A program made the position numbers and the translations under genes. 64,000 nucleotides of DNA from Methylorubrum suomiense. Its GTDB lineage: Bacteria > Pseudomonadota > Alphaproteobacteria > Rhizobiales > Beijerinckiaceae. Location: the NCBI RefSeq assembly GCF_022179765.1, contig NZ_BPRE01000011.1, positions 1 through 64,000 on the forward strand, written 5' to 3'. This document shows, piece by piece, positions 63,634 to 64,000 of this stretch; the first letter of the stretch is position 1, and each line of letters starts with the position of its first letter. The notes under the pieces were generated by a model, which did not search any database, was not told where the DNA came from, and saw only the letters and a program-made list of their open reading frames with translations.

Positions 63634-64000
63634 TCAGAGCTCGAGATCGCTCAGGGAAGGGTGATCGTCCGGCCGGCGGCCGAGGGGCCAGTGGTACTTT
63701 CGGTCGGCTTCGGCGATCGGCAGATCGTTGATCGAGGCGACGCGGCGGGCCATCAACCCGGCCTCGTCGAACTCCCAATTCTCATTGCCGTAGGAGCGGA
63801 ACCATTGTCCGCTGTCGTCGCGCCACTCATAGGCGAAGCGCACGGCGATCCGGTTGCCCTGGTGCGCCCACACCTCCTTGATCAGGCGATAGTCGAGCTC
63901 ACGCGCCCATTTGCGCGTGAGGAAGGCGGCGATCTCCTCGCGACCGCGGACAAATTCGGCGCGGTTCCGCCACACGCTGTCGGGGGTGTAGGCCCCGGCA
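63634..64000 (-). CDS. DUF1348 (NTF2-like) protein, truncated at window end
   Basis: The visible 121 residues match the C-terminal part of DUF1348 proteins with an NTF2-like fold: [20 protein letters not shown], then [32 protein letters not shown] and ASINDLPI. The family's function is unknown. The N-terminus lies beyond position 64000. It is upstream of the TetR gene and almost touches it. Confidence 0.88.
   Translation of the reverse strand, partial: AGAYTPDSVWRNRAEFVRGREEIAAFLTRKWARELDYRLIKEVWAHQGNRIAVRFAYEWRDDSGQWFRSYGNENWEFDEAGLMARRVASINDLPIAEADRKYHWPLGRRPDDHPSLSDLEL

Overview
The window is high-GC chromosomal DNA from an alphaproteobacterium of the order Hyphomicrobiales, most likely Methylobacterium/Methylorubrum (extorquens group). 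The assignment rests on crotonyl-CoA carboxylase/reductase (ccr) beside ethylmalonyl-CoA mutase (ecm), a phaB-phaA/phaR polyhydroxybutyrate block, the dusB-ntrB-ntrC and ispDF-cinA neighbourhoods, and a palindromic intergenic repeat of a type common in that genus. No phage, insertion sequence, CRISPR array or plasmid function was seen. It reads as stable core chromosome with one accessory-looking sulfonate island.

Layout. 1-700: leader and tandem promoters of an rRNA operon that runs leftwards out of the window. 701-6680: a chemotaxis receptor, then ntrC, ntrB and dusB (nitrogen control, minus strand). 6808-10718: ispDF, a CinA-type amidase, a candidate leader peptide and an ABC exporter. 10772-15213: ecm, a small secreted protein and ccr, with a structured divergent intergenic region. 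15219-21289: small hypothetical and secreted proteins, leuD, a VOC protein, an AT-hook protein, tRNA-Gly(GCC), a Nudix hydrolase and a FAH-family hydrolase. 21465-26849: a D-2-hydroxyacid-type FAD dehydrogenase, a DUF2218 protein, an M29 aminopeptidase, a DUF1223 protein and an LpxL-type acyltransferase. 27029-30040: phaB, phaA and divergent phaR. 30232-38348: an alkanesulfonate cluster (ssuE, three ssuA-like binding proteins, ssuC, ssuB, ssuD, an FAD/NAD(P)-binding protein) carrying two copies of a palindromic repeat. 38486-41836: a 56-aa small protein, an ABC-F ATPase and an MFS exporter. 41895-46497: a secreted protein, tatC-tatB-tatA and a large exported protein. 46758-53745: erpA (minus), then dgt, a thioesterase, argS, a SPOR protein and nagZ (plus). 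54289-64000: rlpA, a LuxR-type regulator, glyS, phoX, glyQ, a small secreted protein, a TetR regulator and a truncated DUF1348 gene.

How the genes fit together. Ccr and Ecm are consecutive-stage enzymes of the ethylmalonyl-CoA pathway. They share acetoacetyl-CoA and 3-hydroxybutyryl-CoA chemistry with PhaA and PhaB, so central C1/C2 assimilation and carbon storage meet in this segment. The Tat translocase has a clear client in the window, the PhoX-type protein with a twin-arginine signal lying between glyQ and glyS. SsuE supplies reduced flavin to SsuD, while the ABC parts import sulfonates.

The least expected signals are non-coding: two tandem intrinsic terminators, with a competing hairpin, in front of ccr; a promoter, 22-codon ORF and hairpin in front of the ABC exporter; a minus-strand terminator between phaA and phaR; and the rRNA control region at the left edge. 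All were read by eye; no folding or database search was run.
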